Shown here: positions 18,365 to 30,000 of the stretch, one piece after another
Position numbering within the stretch: position 1 is the first letter of the stretch
How the letters are laid out: each line of letters opens with the position of its first letter
NCBI GenBank assembly: GCA_029250825.1
Contig: JAQXEN010000050.1
Location: forward strand, 157,264 to 221,263
Direction of reading: 5' to 3'
Source: Porticoccaceae bacterium
GTDB taxonomy: Bacteria; Pseudomonadota; Gammaproteobacteria; Pseudomonadales; Porticoccaceae
DNA: 64,000 bases
Made by a program: the position numbers and the translations under genes
Notes under the pieces: generated by a model
The model's database searches: none
The model's input: the letters and a program-made list of their open reading frames with translations, nothing else
What the model was told of the DNA's origin: nothing

Positions 18365-19522
18365 ATGACAACTTCAACTCTTAACGGAACATCTAACATT
18401 GCCCTGAGCTTTAGCGATGAACAGGCCATGCTGCTGGACAGCGCCAAAAGCTTCTGTAGTCACAAGTCCGATATCAATGCCGTGCGCAGCCTATTAAAGT
18501 CTGACAGCGGTCACAACCCCGAAGTGTGGCAGGAAATGGTCGCCCTAGGCTGGACCGGCATTGCCATACCCGAGCAGTACGGCGGCTTTGATATGGGTCT
18601 CGGGTCAACGGTACCGGTAATTGAAAGCATGGGCCGGCATATGCTCGGCACCCCTTTACTTACCAGTACATTGGCAGCCCAGGCTATTTTACGCGGCGGC
18701 TCTGAAGTCCAGCGCGACCAGTGGCTGCCAAAAATTGTCGCGGGCACCGTGGGTTCTATGGCGCTCTTGGATAACGAAGACTGGGGCGCCAAGCTCTGTG
18801 GTGTAAGTGCCACTGACGGCGAATCCGGAATTTTACTCTCAGGGAAAAAACTGCTGGTTGCGGATGCCACAGTGGCAGACTTCTTTGTGGTTTCCATCAA
18901 TTACGCTGGTAACTCAGCACTAGCCATAGTCGAAGCCTCACAGCTAGGGGCTAATGCCATTCGAGCCAATACCCTAGTGGATGAAACCAAACGCGCGGCC
19001 AGCGTCGACTTTAGCGGCGTGACCCTTGACGCGGATGCCCTGTTACCCAATTCCGAACAGGCACTCCGGGATATACGCCTGATCGGTGCCCTGCTAACCG
19101 CCGCTGAAGCCACTGGCACCAGTGCGGCAACCCTCGACTGTATTGTTGGCTACCTGACTAGCCGCATTCAGTTTGGTCGTCTTATCGGTTCATACCAATC
19201 GCTAAAACACCCTACAGTGGAGATTTTACTGCAGATGGATTCCTCACGCAGCCTGATCTATCACGCCGCGACTCTCTTAGATGAGGGGCTACATGGAGCA
19301 CCACTGGAGGGAGATACTGAGATTGCCTGTCGTATGGCCAAAGCACAGGCCACGGAAACCCTGTTGTTTGCCGGCGACAGAGCGGTGCAGTTTCACGGCG
19401 GCATGGGCTTTACCTATGACTGCGATGCAATGCTCTATATTCGACGGGCTCAGTGGGCACAGCATCAGTATGGCGATGCTCAGCATCACCGCGGGCATCT
19501 TGCTAGGCTGCTACTGGATTAA
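18365..19522 (+). CDS. Acyl-CoA dehydrogenase-like partner subunit (pair 1)
   Basis: 385 residues from ATG 18365, chosen over the upstream open frame because GGGGAG lies just before it and the longer reading would run into the preceding gene. The ACAD fold is recognisable (FSDEQAMLLDSAKSF, YLTSRIQFGRLIGSYQSLKH, FHGGMGFTYD). It lacks the ERG-type Glu motif of its partner (here LLTAAEATG), and its middle domain lacks the usual WCQG/SEPxxGSD signature. This fits the non-catalytic or structural subunit of a heteromeric ACAD. Complex formation is inferred from gene order. Confidence 0.82.
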   Translation: MTTSTLNGTSNIALSFSDEQAMLLDSAKSFCSHKSDINAVRSLLKSDSGHNPEVWQEMVALGWTGIAIPEQYGGFDMGLGSTVPVIESMGRHMLGTPLLTSTLAAQAILRGGSEVQRDQWLPKIVAGTVGSMALLDNEDWGAKLCGVSATDGESGILLSGKKLLVADATVADFFVVSINYAGNSALAIVEASQLGANAIRANTLVDETKRAASVDFSGVTLDADALLPNSEQALRDIRLIGALLTAAEATGTSAATLDCIVGYLTSRIQFGRLIGSYQSLKHPTVEILLQMDSSRSLIYHAATLLDEGLHGAPLEGDTEIACRMAKAQATETLLFAGDRAVQFHGGMGFTYDCDAMLYIRRAQWAQHQYGDAQHHRGHLARLLLD

Positions 19523-19775
19523 TCCTTGCAGGGCTCTTTGTTGCGAGGCTTTCTGTTACGAGAGCCTCTATTACGAGATATGCTATCCGGGACGCACTAC
19601 TAGAAAAGAAGCTACCAAGGGATAAAGGCCTGTCAGTCGATCTATTCTGGCTAAATTCTCGTAAAAAGAGATAATCCCATTGTGACCGGGATAGCCGTCT
19701 CTGCAGGGGTAAAGGAGGCGTTATAAAAACAACAATAACAGGGGCTTAAAAATCGCCCTATAAAAGAGACTGACA

Positions 19776-20645
19776 ATGAAAACCTCCCATACACTTATCG
19801 GTATTCTCGTTTCACTGATTCTAGGCGGCGTTATGCTATTGGTCGGCAGTCAAGGCAGCCTAATGTACGAGGGTATAGCCCTCTTCGCCCTATGCGGGGC
19901 AATTGGTTTTGCTCTCCACTGGGCGGTATTTGTGCCCTCCTTTGCCTTTCAGACCGAGCATTACTTCGACCTAACCGGCTCACTGTCCTATATCACCACC
20001 GTGATTGTGGCAGTCTATCTAAACCCGGATATGGATCTTCGCGATGTAATTATCTGCGCAATGATTGTTATCTGGGCCGTTCGACTGGGATCGTTTTTAT
20101 TCTGGCGGATTAAAAAAGACGGTCAGGACAAACGCTTTAGAATTATGAAAACCAAATTTACCTGGTTTCTTATGACCTGGACCCTCGGCGGACTCTGGGT
20201 GCTGATGACCATGGCCGCAGGACTGGCGGCAATCACCTCAGATACCAGCACACCACTGGGCCTAATGGCCTATACCGGCATTGCTCTCTGGGTCTTTGGC
20301 TTTACCGTTGAAGTGATGGCGGACAGCCAGAAAACCCGTTTCCGTAAGCTGCCAGAAAATCAGGGGCGCTTTATCACCACGGGCATCTGGGCCTGGTCCC
20401 GACATCCCAACTATTTTGGTGAGATTACCCTCTGGGCCGGTGTGGCTCTGGTGGCACTGCCGGTACTGTCAGGTTGGCAATTGGCGACCATGATCTCCCC
20501 GATATTTGTCTATCTGCTGCTGACGCGAGTCAGTGGTATCACCATGCTTGAAGCGATGGCCGAAAAGCGCTGGGGAACAGACCCTGAGTATCTTGCCTAC
20601 CGCGATGCCACGCCGGAGCTGATGCTGCGCAAACCCTCCGCCTAA
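19776..20645 (+). CDS. DUF1295 membrane protein (steroid-5-alpha-reductase-like)
   Basis: 289 residues with about seven hydrophobic segments. The C-terminal signature RFITTGIWAWSRHPNYFGEI followed by LWAGVALVALPVLSGW is typical of DUF1295, which is related to steroid 5-alpha-reductases and isoprenylcysteine methyltransferases. Reduction of an isoprenoid or steroid double bond would suit the neighbouring catabolic genes, but the family is mostly uncharacterised and NADPH use is not shown. AAGAGA precedes ATG. It stands 253 bp after the ACAD pair, probably with its own promoter, and converges with the hydrolase gene at 20725. Confidence 0.85.
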   Translation: MKTSHTLIGILVSLILGGVMLLVGSQGSLMYEGIALFALCGAIGFALHWAVFVPSFAFQTEHYFDLTGSLSYITTVIVAVYLNPDMDLRDVIICAMIVIWAVRLGSFLFWRIKKDGQDKRFRIMKTKFTWFLMTWTLGGLWVLMTMAAGLAAITSDTSTPLGLMAYTGIALWVFGFTVEVMADSQKTRFRKLPENQGRFITTGIWAWSRHPNYFGEITLWAGVALVALPVLSGWQLATMISPIFVYLLLTRVSGITMLEAMAEKRWGTDPEYLAYRDATPELMLRKPSA

Positions 20646-20724
20646 GCAAGCGCGGAGGTTATAGCTGGTTTGGGTTTAAGCTTGTTTAGAAGGTTTCAGG
20701 GTACAAGAGCAACGGCGCTGCAAC

Positions 20725-21813
20725 CTAGGCATGACGTTTAAAGAACAGATTCACCTGCTCGAGGGCTTCGCCAGCCTCGGGCAGATCCGGATAGAATACC
20801 GGCCACACATGGGGCACATTGTCCCATAGCATCAGACTGGCATCAGTCCCCGCCTCAACCGCCTTATTAACGTAACGACGGCCGTCATCACGGAGAATTT
20901 CACAGTCACTGGCCAGCACTAAAATAGGTGGCAGAGCGGACAGATCCCCAAGCAGCGGCGAGACAACTGGATCTGAAGCCTTGTGCCCAGCCATATAGCG
21001 CCCGGCGAGGCCAATTAAAAATCCAGGCACCCAGGCTAAGCGTTTGGCCAGAGGTTTAAGAATTACATCGGAATCGAGATTGCCGCGAATACTGGGACTG
21101 GTAAAGCGCGCATCGGTAACCGGAGACAGTGCCAGAGCCGCATTGGGTTGCGCACGCTGAGTATCGCGAATCCACGCCAACAGTGCCAAAGTCAGGTTAC
21201 CACCGGCAGAGTCACCGGCCACAAAAACCGCTTTAGGTGCCATAGCGTCTGGTCCCTCGGGGCCATTCTCAAGCATCCAATCATAGCTGGTGCGGCAGTC
21301 TTCAATACAATCGAGACGGCTATTTTCCGGCATTAAACGGTAGTCAATCACCAGCACCGCGCTATTGGTAATCTCAGATAATTTATCCGTGAGCACTCTA
21401 TAACACTGGGGACTGCCGGCCATAAAGGCGCCCCCATGAATATACAGAAATCGGCGACTGCTATCGGCACCCGGTGCCACCACCCATTCCGCGGGCACAC
21501 CCGCGGCATCAACAGGTGTCACCACACTGGATATGACCGCCCCAGCAAAGAAGTTATCCATGGTTTCACGCATGGCCAACACACGTTGTTGCCAGGGCAT
21601 TTTTTCCAGCGGACCGCTGGCACCGCGAAGGCGCTTGTTGAGTGCCGTTACCGCCGCAGCAGATGCTGCCGCGGCAGTGGCATCAGCGGGGCTAAAACGC
21701 TGCCCCAATGGAAGATCATATTTGCTGAGAGTATCTCGATTAAACCACCTCACCAAGGCCAGAAGCCCTAGAACAATTGCGCCTAAGATAGCCATCCCAG
21801 CAAGGATAATCAC
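20725..21813 (-). CDS. HSL-family alpha/beta hydrolase, membrane-anchored
   Basis: 362 residues. An N-terminal hydrophobic segment (2-22) suggests a membrane anchor. The oxyanion motif HGGAFMAGS and the nucleophile motif GDSAGGN identify the hormone-sensitive-lipase branch of esterases; the C-terminal His is in VPHVWPVF. It would hydrolyse carboxyl esters, substrate unknown. Its ATG overlaps the stop of the upstream acyl-CoA dehydrogenase by 4 bp (21810-21813), so translation is probably coupled. It is the last gene of the long leftward operon. Confidence 0.87.
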   Translation of the reverse strand: MIILAGMAILGAIVLGLLALVRWFNRDTLSKYDLPLGQRFSPADATAAAASAAAVTALNKRLRGASGPLEKMPWQQRVLAMRETMDNFFAGAVISSVVTPVDAAGVPAEWVVAPGADSSRRFLYIHGGAFMAGSPQCYRVLTDKLSEITNSAVLVIDYRLMPENSRLDCIEDCRTSYDWMLENGPEGPDAMAPKAVFVAGDSAGGNLTLALLAWIRDTQRAQPNAALALSPVTDARFTSPSIRGNLDSDVILKPLAKRLAWVPGFLIGLAGRYMAGHKASDPVVSPLLGDLSALPPILVLASDCEILRDDGRRYVNKAVEAGTDASLMLWDNVPHVWPVFYPDLPEAGEALEQVNLFFKRHA

Positions 21814-22973
21814 GACCCTGAATAGCTCAGTTGATTAAACTTCTTTTGATGGAAATCGCGGTCACCAAGCGTGACGTTAATGGTCATCAGGCGTTTGACA
21901 AAGTGGCCAATATTTAGCTCATCAGTCATACCAATACCCCCGTGCAACTGAATCGCCTCTTCGCCAATCTGCTTACCAGATTTCGCCACAGTGACCTTTA
22001 ATGCGTGAACTGACTTCAAGAACTCTGCACTATCCGCATCCGCGTCCGCGGCAACTTCACCCGCCTGACAGAGGCTGCGATAGAGCATAGATTTAGCCTG
22101 TTCACAGGCCATGAAGGTATCCACCATGCGGTGCTGCAAGACTTGGAAGGAACCAATCGGCGAACCGAACTGCTGACGGGTTTTTGAGTAGTCAACGGTA
22201 ATGCTGTTGAGTGTCGCCATAATACCCAGAGCCTCTGCACTGAGCGCCATAAGAATGCTTGGCATAACCTGATCAACCAGATCCATACCCTGCCCCAGAT
22301 CATTGAGCAGCTGATCTTCAGCAACCACTACATTGGCCAGTGTCACAGTGGCAGCGCGTTGGCCATCCATCGTCTTGTAACTTTTAACCGATACGCCATC
22401 AGCACTGGCATCGACCAAAAACAGGCTGACACCCTGATGATCAAACTGGCCACCACTGGTGCGGGCACTGACAACAAACTTGTCGGCACTGCCACCGTTA
22501 ATGACCACAGTCTTTTCACCATCGATGCGGTAGCCGCCATCACAGGGCGCTGCAGTGGTCGCCACATCGGCCAGCTCGTAACGGGACTGACGTTCAGCAA
22601 AGGCAAATGAACCCATGCAGCTGCCATCGATCACGGTTGGAATAATTGCTTCTTTTAAGGCGCTGTTATTTGACGCCGCCACCAGACCACCAAACATCAC
22701 CACGGTGGACACATAGGGCTCCACAACAATGCCTTTACCCAGCTCTTCCATCACTGCGGCTAGATCTTCTACGGTGCCACCAAAACCGCCGTACTCTTCG
22801 GCGAAGGGAACCGACAACCAGCCCAACTCAGCAAAGGTGTTCCAGAAGTCACGGCTGATGCCCTCTTCTGAATTGATAATTTTACGGCGGGTATCAAAGT
22901 CATATTCCTCGCGCACAAAACGCGCGACGCTGTCTTTGATCATGGTTTGTTCTTCTGAAAAATCAAAATTCAT
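21810..22973 (-). CDS. Acyl-CoA dehydrogenase-like partner subunit (pair 2)
   Basis: 387 residues with ACAD N- and C-terminal domains (FSEEQTMIKDSVARFV, YSKTRQQFGSPIGSFQVLQH, LHGGIGMTDELNIGHFVKRL). At the helix that carries the catalytic Glu in its neighbour it reads ALSAEALGIMATL, close to the partner-type protein of pair 1. A CGGAGT site precedes ATG. It is 29 bp downstream of a full-signature ACAD gene and overlaps the hydrolase gene. Pairs 1 and 2 share the same large-then-small order. A heteromeric enzyme is inferred. Confidence 0.83.
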   Translation of the reverse strand: MNFDFSEEQTMIKDSVARFVREEYDFDTRRKIINSEEGISRDFWNTFAELGWLSVPFAEEYGGFGGTVEDLAAVMEELGKGIVVEPYVSTVVMFGGLVAASNNSALKEAIIPTVIDGSCMGSFAFAERQSRYELADVATTAAPCDGGYRIDGEKTVVINGGSADKFVVSARTSGGQFDHQGVSLFLVDASADGVSVKSYKTMDGQRAATVTLANVVVAEDQLLNDLGQGMDLVDQVMPSILMALSAEALGIMATLNSITVDYSKTRQQFGSPIGSFQVLQHRMVDTFMACEQAKSMLYRSLCQAGEVAADADADSAEFLKSVHALKVTVAKSGKQIGEEAIQLHGGIGMTDELNIGHFVKRLMTINVTLGDRDFHQKKFNQLSYSGS

Positions 22974-23002
22974 CTGTATAAACTCCGGAAATCTGTTGGG
23001 GC

Positions 23003-24196
23003 CTAAAGGCCGAGTACGGCTTTGGCAATCACGTTGCGCTGCACTTCATTGGAACCACCATAGATGGTTGCGGCGCGGCCATACATATACTTGCCACGGG
23101 CTTCATAGGCGTAGTCATGACCCAGCTCAGCGCTGCTCAACTCACCCTCGACAGCCTGGAGTGCACCGCCATAACTACCAGCCAACTGCAACTGCAGCTC
23201 GTGGATCGCCTGACAGATTTCCGTGCCCTTAATTTTTAGCAGTGACGACTCAGGTCCTGGCATACCGCCGGCAGCCATTGAGGCGAAAACACGCAGTTCA
23301 GTATATTCCAGCGCCATCAGCTCCATTTCGATATCGGAAAGACGCAGCTGAAACACTGGGTCATTGATCATTGCCTGACCGCCATTGACCTCTTCTGTGG
23401 CGCGCTGCTTGAGCGTGCGCAACATACGCTTGGAATCAGCCACTTCAGCCATACCGGTACGCTCGTGAGCCAGCAGAGCCTTGGCATAGGTCCAACCTTT
23501 GTCCTGCTCACCAATCAGGTTCTCGCGCGGCACCAGCACATTTTCAAAATGCACTTCGTTAAGGCTGTGCTTGCCATCGATAGTCACGATTGGCTTAACG
23601 GTGATACCTGGCGTTTTCATATCGATCAGCAGGAAGCTAATACCCTGCTGCTTGCGCATATCCTTGGTGGTGCGAACCAGACAGAAAATCCAATCGGCAT
23701 ACTGGGCAAAGGTGGTCCAGATCTTGGCACCATTAACCAGATAATTGTCACCGGCATAGTCCGCAGTGGTGTTTAGTGCAGCCAAATCTGATCCGGCACC
23801 CGGCTCAGAATAACCCTGACACCACCAGGTATCACTGGACAGAATCTCCGGCAAAAAACGCGCTTTCTGCTCTTCGGTGCCAAAGGTGAAGATCACCGGG
23901 GCAACCATTTTCAGACCAAATGGCACCACGTCGGGAATACCCGCTGCACCGCGCTCAGTCTCATAGATAAACTTCTGCGTCACACTCCAACCGGTGCCGC
24001 CATACTCTGTTGGCCAGCCCGGCGCGATCCAGCCCTTGGCATGCAGCTTCTTCTGCCAGTTGACGATCGCCGCTTTGTAGCCTTCGCTCTGCACGCCGCC
24101 GAGCTGCTTAGCAGCATCTGCGTCAAACTCACTGGCGAAGAAATCACGCACTTCATCTCTGAAGGCAAGATCTTCTGCTGAAAATTTAATGTCCAT
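23003..24196 (-). CDS. Acyl-CoA dehydrogenase, large-subunit type (pair 2)
   Basis: 397 residues, complete ACAD. Middle-domain signature WWCQGYSEPGAGSDLA, then GAKIWTTFAQYADW; LLAHERTGMAEV (near 240) supplies the candidate catalytic Glu; the C-terminus reads IYGGSNEVQRNVIAKAVLGL. These features match FadE26/FadE28-like proteins that act on bulky acyl-CoAs (family knowledge). GGGGAG precedes the ATG. It is separated from the upstream FadH gene by 150 bp, so an internal promoter is possible, and followed by its partner after 29 bp. Confidence 0.88.
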   Translation of the reverse strand: MDIKFSAEDLAFRDEVRDFFASEFDADAAKQLGGVQSEGYKAAIVNWQKKLHAKGWIAPGWPTEYGGTGWSVTQKFIYETERGAAGIPDVVPFGLKMVAPVIFTFGTEEQKARFLPEILSSDTWWCQGYSEPGAGSDLAALNTTADYAGDNYLVNGAKIWTTFAQYADWIFCLVRTTKDMRKQQGISFLLIDMKTPGITVKPIVTIDGKHSLNEVHFENVLVPRENLIGEQDKGWTYAKALLAHERTGMAEVADSKRMLRTLKQRATEEVNGGQAMINDPVFQLRLSDIEMELMALEYTELRVFASMAAGGMPGPESSLLKIKGTEICQAIHELQLQLAGSYGGALQAVEGELSSAELGHDYAYEARGKYMYGRAATIYGGSNEVQRNVIAKAVLGL

Positions 24197-24346
24197 CTAT
24201 GTTACTCCCCACTATTAGTATTTTTGCCACAGCTTAGGTTGTGGCATTGTTTGTGTCAATTCAAATTGAGCGGCTGATACCACTCGTGAATACAGTTAGT
24301 TCAATTATTTTATTAGGAGGTTATACGCCGTTTCCGCCAATGCAGT

Positions 24347-27042
<2,696 letters not shown>

Positions 27043-27081
27043 TAAGCTGCCTCATATTGCTTATTATTATTTTTATTGCTG

Positions 27082-29097
27082 TTAGGTTTCTGGGTCTTCA
27101 GGCGCGGCAATCTCAATTAACAGATCATCAGTGGCCACTTGGCCGCCGATTACGGCGCTGACCTCAGTCACACTGCCGTCTATCTCAGCAACAATTTCAT
27201 AGTGCATTTTCATTGCTTCGAGCACTGCCAAGACCTGCCCCCTGACCACTTTATCTCCCGGGGCAACCAAAACATCTAGGAGCAGACCGTGCATTGGCGC
27301 GATCACGCGGCCACCGCCCACGGCCTCATCCACTAGCCCATCGAGGATAATCTGATCCTTGTAAAAGGCGCTGCGTCCTTCAATGGAACAATACAACTGG
27401 CCCTTCTTGGGCGATATAAAGGTAGCCCTTAGGCCCCTGCCGTCCACCAGTAAATCGGCGCTAGTATCTTTCATGTCTGCCAAAGTCACCACAAGCGTCC
27501 GCGACTCGCCAGTATCCATACCAGTGACTGCATAGCGGCCATTGCCCTGGGGACTAACCGAAAAATCATGCACCAGATCGTCAAACTGATACTGTTTGCG
27601 CGACACCAGTGGACTGGCACTGGCCCAGTCTTTAAGGTTTTCGCTGACACCTAGAGCGCGCTGAAAGAGGCGGTTATGTTCCAGTCGCAACTCCAGTACC
27701 GCCGCCACTGCAGCATCGGCAAAGCGCGGCAAGGGGTTGTCTAGATCCGTCTCTGAGAATTCTTCAGCAATAAAAGCGGTAGTAGCAAATCCATCAATAA
27801 ATTGTTGTTTTTCAAGGCATTGAATAAGAAAGCTCATGTTATTTGGAGTACCAAATAACACTGTTTCTCGCAGCGCGGCAATTAACCGCAGCCGCGCCAC
27901 TTCTCGGGTTGGGCCATAGCCAATCACCTTCGCCACCATCGGATCATAAAAAGGCGAGATATCCTGACCGCTACAGATACCGCTATCGATTCGCACACCT
28001 ACCCCAGTGGCCGGCTGCCACAGTTCCACTGGACCAGAAGCGGGTAAAAAGTCATGGCTGGGGTCTTCGGTATAGAGGCGCACTTCAATGGCGTGCCCCT
28101 CAAATTGAATATCAGCCTGTTCTAATCCCAGAGGCTCCCCTTGAGCCACCGCAATTTGCAGGGCCACAAGGTCGAGGCCGGTAATCAGCTCGGTCACCGG
28201 ATGCTCGACCTGAAGGCGGGTATTCATCTCCAGAAAGTAAAACTCGCCGCGGCTATCGAGCAAAAACTCCACCGTGCCGGCACCGCGGTAATTCACGGAT
28301 TTGGCGGCATTAATTGCCGACTGACCCATCTGCTCACGCAACTCTGGGGTCATAATCGGGCATGGCGCTTCCTCAATAACCTTCTGATGGCGGCGCTGCA
28401 CCGAGCAATCCCGCTCACCCAGATGCACCGTATTGCCAAAGCTATCAGCAAACACCTGTATCTCAACATGGCGAGGCTGAATAATCGCCTGCTCAAGAAT
28501 CAGCTCGCCGGAGCCAAAGGCACTCTCGGCCTCAGCTCGAGCAAGTTTGATTCCATTGCTCAGGTCGCCCTGCTCATTGATCAGGCGCATACCGCGGCCA
28601 CCACCGCCGGCAGCGGCTTTGACCATTAATGGCAAGGGGATCTTGGCTCCCTCCAGTAATAGGCTCTCATCGGATTGGTCACGACCTTCATAGCCGGGCA
28701 CGCAGGGCACACCAGCGGCGATCATGCGGCGTTTAGACTCAGCCTTATTGCCCATCACCTCAATGGCTTCAGCACTGGGGCCAATAAATACCAGCCCGGC
28801 CCCCTCAACCGCCTTAGCAAAGGCGGCATTTTCACTGAGAAAACCATAACCGGGATGAATCGCCTGGGCGCCACTCTGGGCCGCCGCCTCGAGAATACGC
28901 TCCGGCAACAGATAGGATTCCGCCACTGGCCCCGGGCCTATATGCAGCGCCTCGTCAGCCAACTGTACATGGGGGGCGCCACTGTCCGCAGCGGAGTAAA
29001 CCGCAATGGTGCGATAACCCAGCTGCTTGGCAGTGCGAATAATCCGACAGGCAATCTCGCCGCGATTGGCAATTAAAATACTGTTAAAGCGCTTCAT
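27082..29097 (-). CDS. atuF: Biotin-dependent acyl-CoA carboxylase alpha subunit
   Basis: 671 residues: biotin carboxylase with the ATP-grasp loop KAAAGGGGRGMRL and EMNTRLQVEHPVTELITG, a linker domain, and a C-terminal biotin carrier domain with EAMKM (biotinylated Lys near 637). It carboxylates biotin with ATP and bicarbonate and works with the beta subunit encoded at 30001. Sequence alone does not separate geranyl-CoA (AtuF), 3-methylcrotonyl-CoA (LiuD) and related carboxylases; the atu symbol rests on the AtuA gene in the same operon. Spacing to the neighbours is 18 and 39 bp. Confidence 0.8.
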   Translation of the reverse strand: MKRFNSILIANRGEIACRIIRTAKQLGYRTIAVYSAADSGAPHVQLADEALHIGPGPVAESYLLPERILEAAAQSGAQAIHPGYGFLSENAAFAKAVEGAGLVFIGPSAEAIEVMGNKAESKRRMIAAGVPCVPGYEGRDQSDESLLLEGAKIPLPLMVKAAAGGGGRGMRLINEQGDLSNGIKLARAEAESAFGSGELILEQAIIQPRHVEIQVFADSFGNTVHLGERDCSVQRRHQKVIEEAPCPIMTPELREQMGQSAINAAKSVNYRGAGTVEFLLDSRGEFYFLEMNTRLQVEHPVTELITGLDLVALQIAVAQGEPLGLEQADIQFEGHAIEVRLYTEDPSHDFLPASGPVELWQPATGVGVRIDSGICSGQDISPFYDPMVAKVIGYGPTREVARLRLIAALRETVLFGTPNNMSFLIQCLEKQQFIDGFATTAFIAEEFSETDLDNPLPRFADAAVAAVLELRLEHNRLFQRALGVSENLKDWASASPLVSRKQYQFDDLVHDFSVSPQGNGRYAVTGMDTGESRTLVVTLADMKDTSADLLVDGRGLRATFISPKKGQLYCSIEGRSAFYKDQIILDGLVDEAVGGGRVIAPMHGLLLDVLVAPGDKVVRGQVLAVLEAMKMHYEIVAEIDGSVTEVSAVIGGQVATDDLLIEIAAPEDPET

Positions 29098-29115
29098 AGA
29101 GCTATTTCCCGCTGA

Positions 29116-29946
29116 TTATTCGTGAGTTTGACCGGCTGCCCATAGGGGCTTGCGCTTTTCCACAAAGGCGGCGATGCCCTCTAGCCCCTCAGTGCTGAGC
29201 ATGCACTGGGCAAAGCCCTTAGAGGCGAAGTCCAGAGCTTCAGCGCGAGGTTGGCGCAGGGTTTCAAAGAGAATACTTTTGGTCACCGCATTGGCCCCTG
29301 GGGCACAGGCATTGATATGCCCTAGAATCACCTGACACTGAGCCTCCAGATCCTCGGTATCTGTGGCCACTGCATGGGCAATGCCCAGCCGCACCGCCTC
29401 TTCACCCTGAAAGCGAGCGCCGGTGAGCATTAAGCGGCGCGCCTGAGTCAGGCCCACGCGCTCGGTGACAAAGGGCGCTATCTGCGCCGGTGGAATACCG
29501 AGACTGGTTTCACTGAGGCGAAAACGCGCATCCGCGGTGACCAGAGTGACATCCGCAACACAGGCAAGCCCGAGACCGCCGCCAATCGCCGCTCCCTCAA
29601 CCAACATAATCACCACCTGGGGCTGTTCATTTATCTTGATCATCAGATCGCCAAAACTGCGGTTGCTCTTGGCCACCTGCTCGGCACTAACCGCCTGCAT
29701 ATCCGACTTAAAGCCTTTGATATCGCCACCGGCACAGAACACCCCACCCTTGCCCTGAAGCACAACGGTGCGGATCGAGCGGTCATCGCGAATAGCGTCG
29801 AACACCGCATTGAGCTCATCAGTCATTTCCTCTGATAGAGCATTTTTCGCCATCGGCCGATTAAGCCAAATTTTTAATACCGACCCCGGATGCTCAAGCA
29901 GCAGGAATTGGGTCTCGGGTAGTTCGAGTTTTGAAAGATCAGACAT
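29116..29946 (-). CDS. Enoyl-CoA hydratase/isomerase family protein (AtuE/LiuC-like)
   Basis: 276 residues of the crotonase fold. Oxyanion-hole segments GGVFCAGGDIKGF (about 67-79) and EGAAIGGGLGLACVADVTLV (about 117-136) are intact, and SETSLGIPPAQIAPFVTERVG follows. Placed between carboxylase beta and alpha genes, exactly where AtuE (isohexenylglutaconyl-CoA hydratase) and LiuC (methylglutaconyl-CoA hydratase) lie in Pseudomonas, it should hydrate the carboxylation product. The ribosome site is weak. The HMG-CoA-lyase-type next enzyme is not in this window. Confidence 0.85.
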   Translation of the reverse strand: MSDLSKLELPETQFLLLEHPGSVLKIWLNRPMAKNALSEEMTDELNAVFDAIRDDRSIRTVVLQGKGGVFCAGGDIKGFKSDMQAVSAEQVAKSNRSFGDLMIKINEQPQVVIMLVEGAAIGGGLGLACVADVTLVTADARFRLSETSLGIPPAQIAPFVTERVGLTQARRLMLTGARFQGEEAVRLGIAHAVATDTEDLEAQCQVILGHINACAPGANAVTKSILFETLRQPRAEALDFASKGFAQCMLSTEGLEGIAAFVEKRKPLWAAGQTHE

Positions 29947-30000
29947 AATTTTTTCACTCTATTATTGATGCTTAATCGCAGTCGTGGACCTAGCTTTGAG

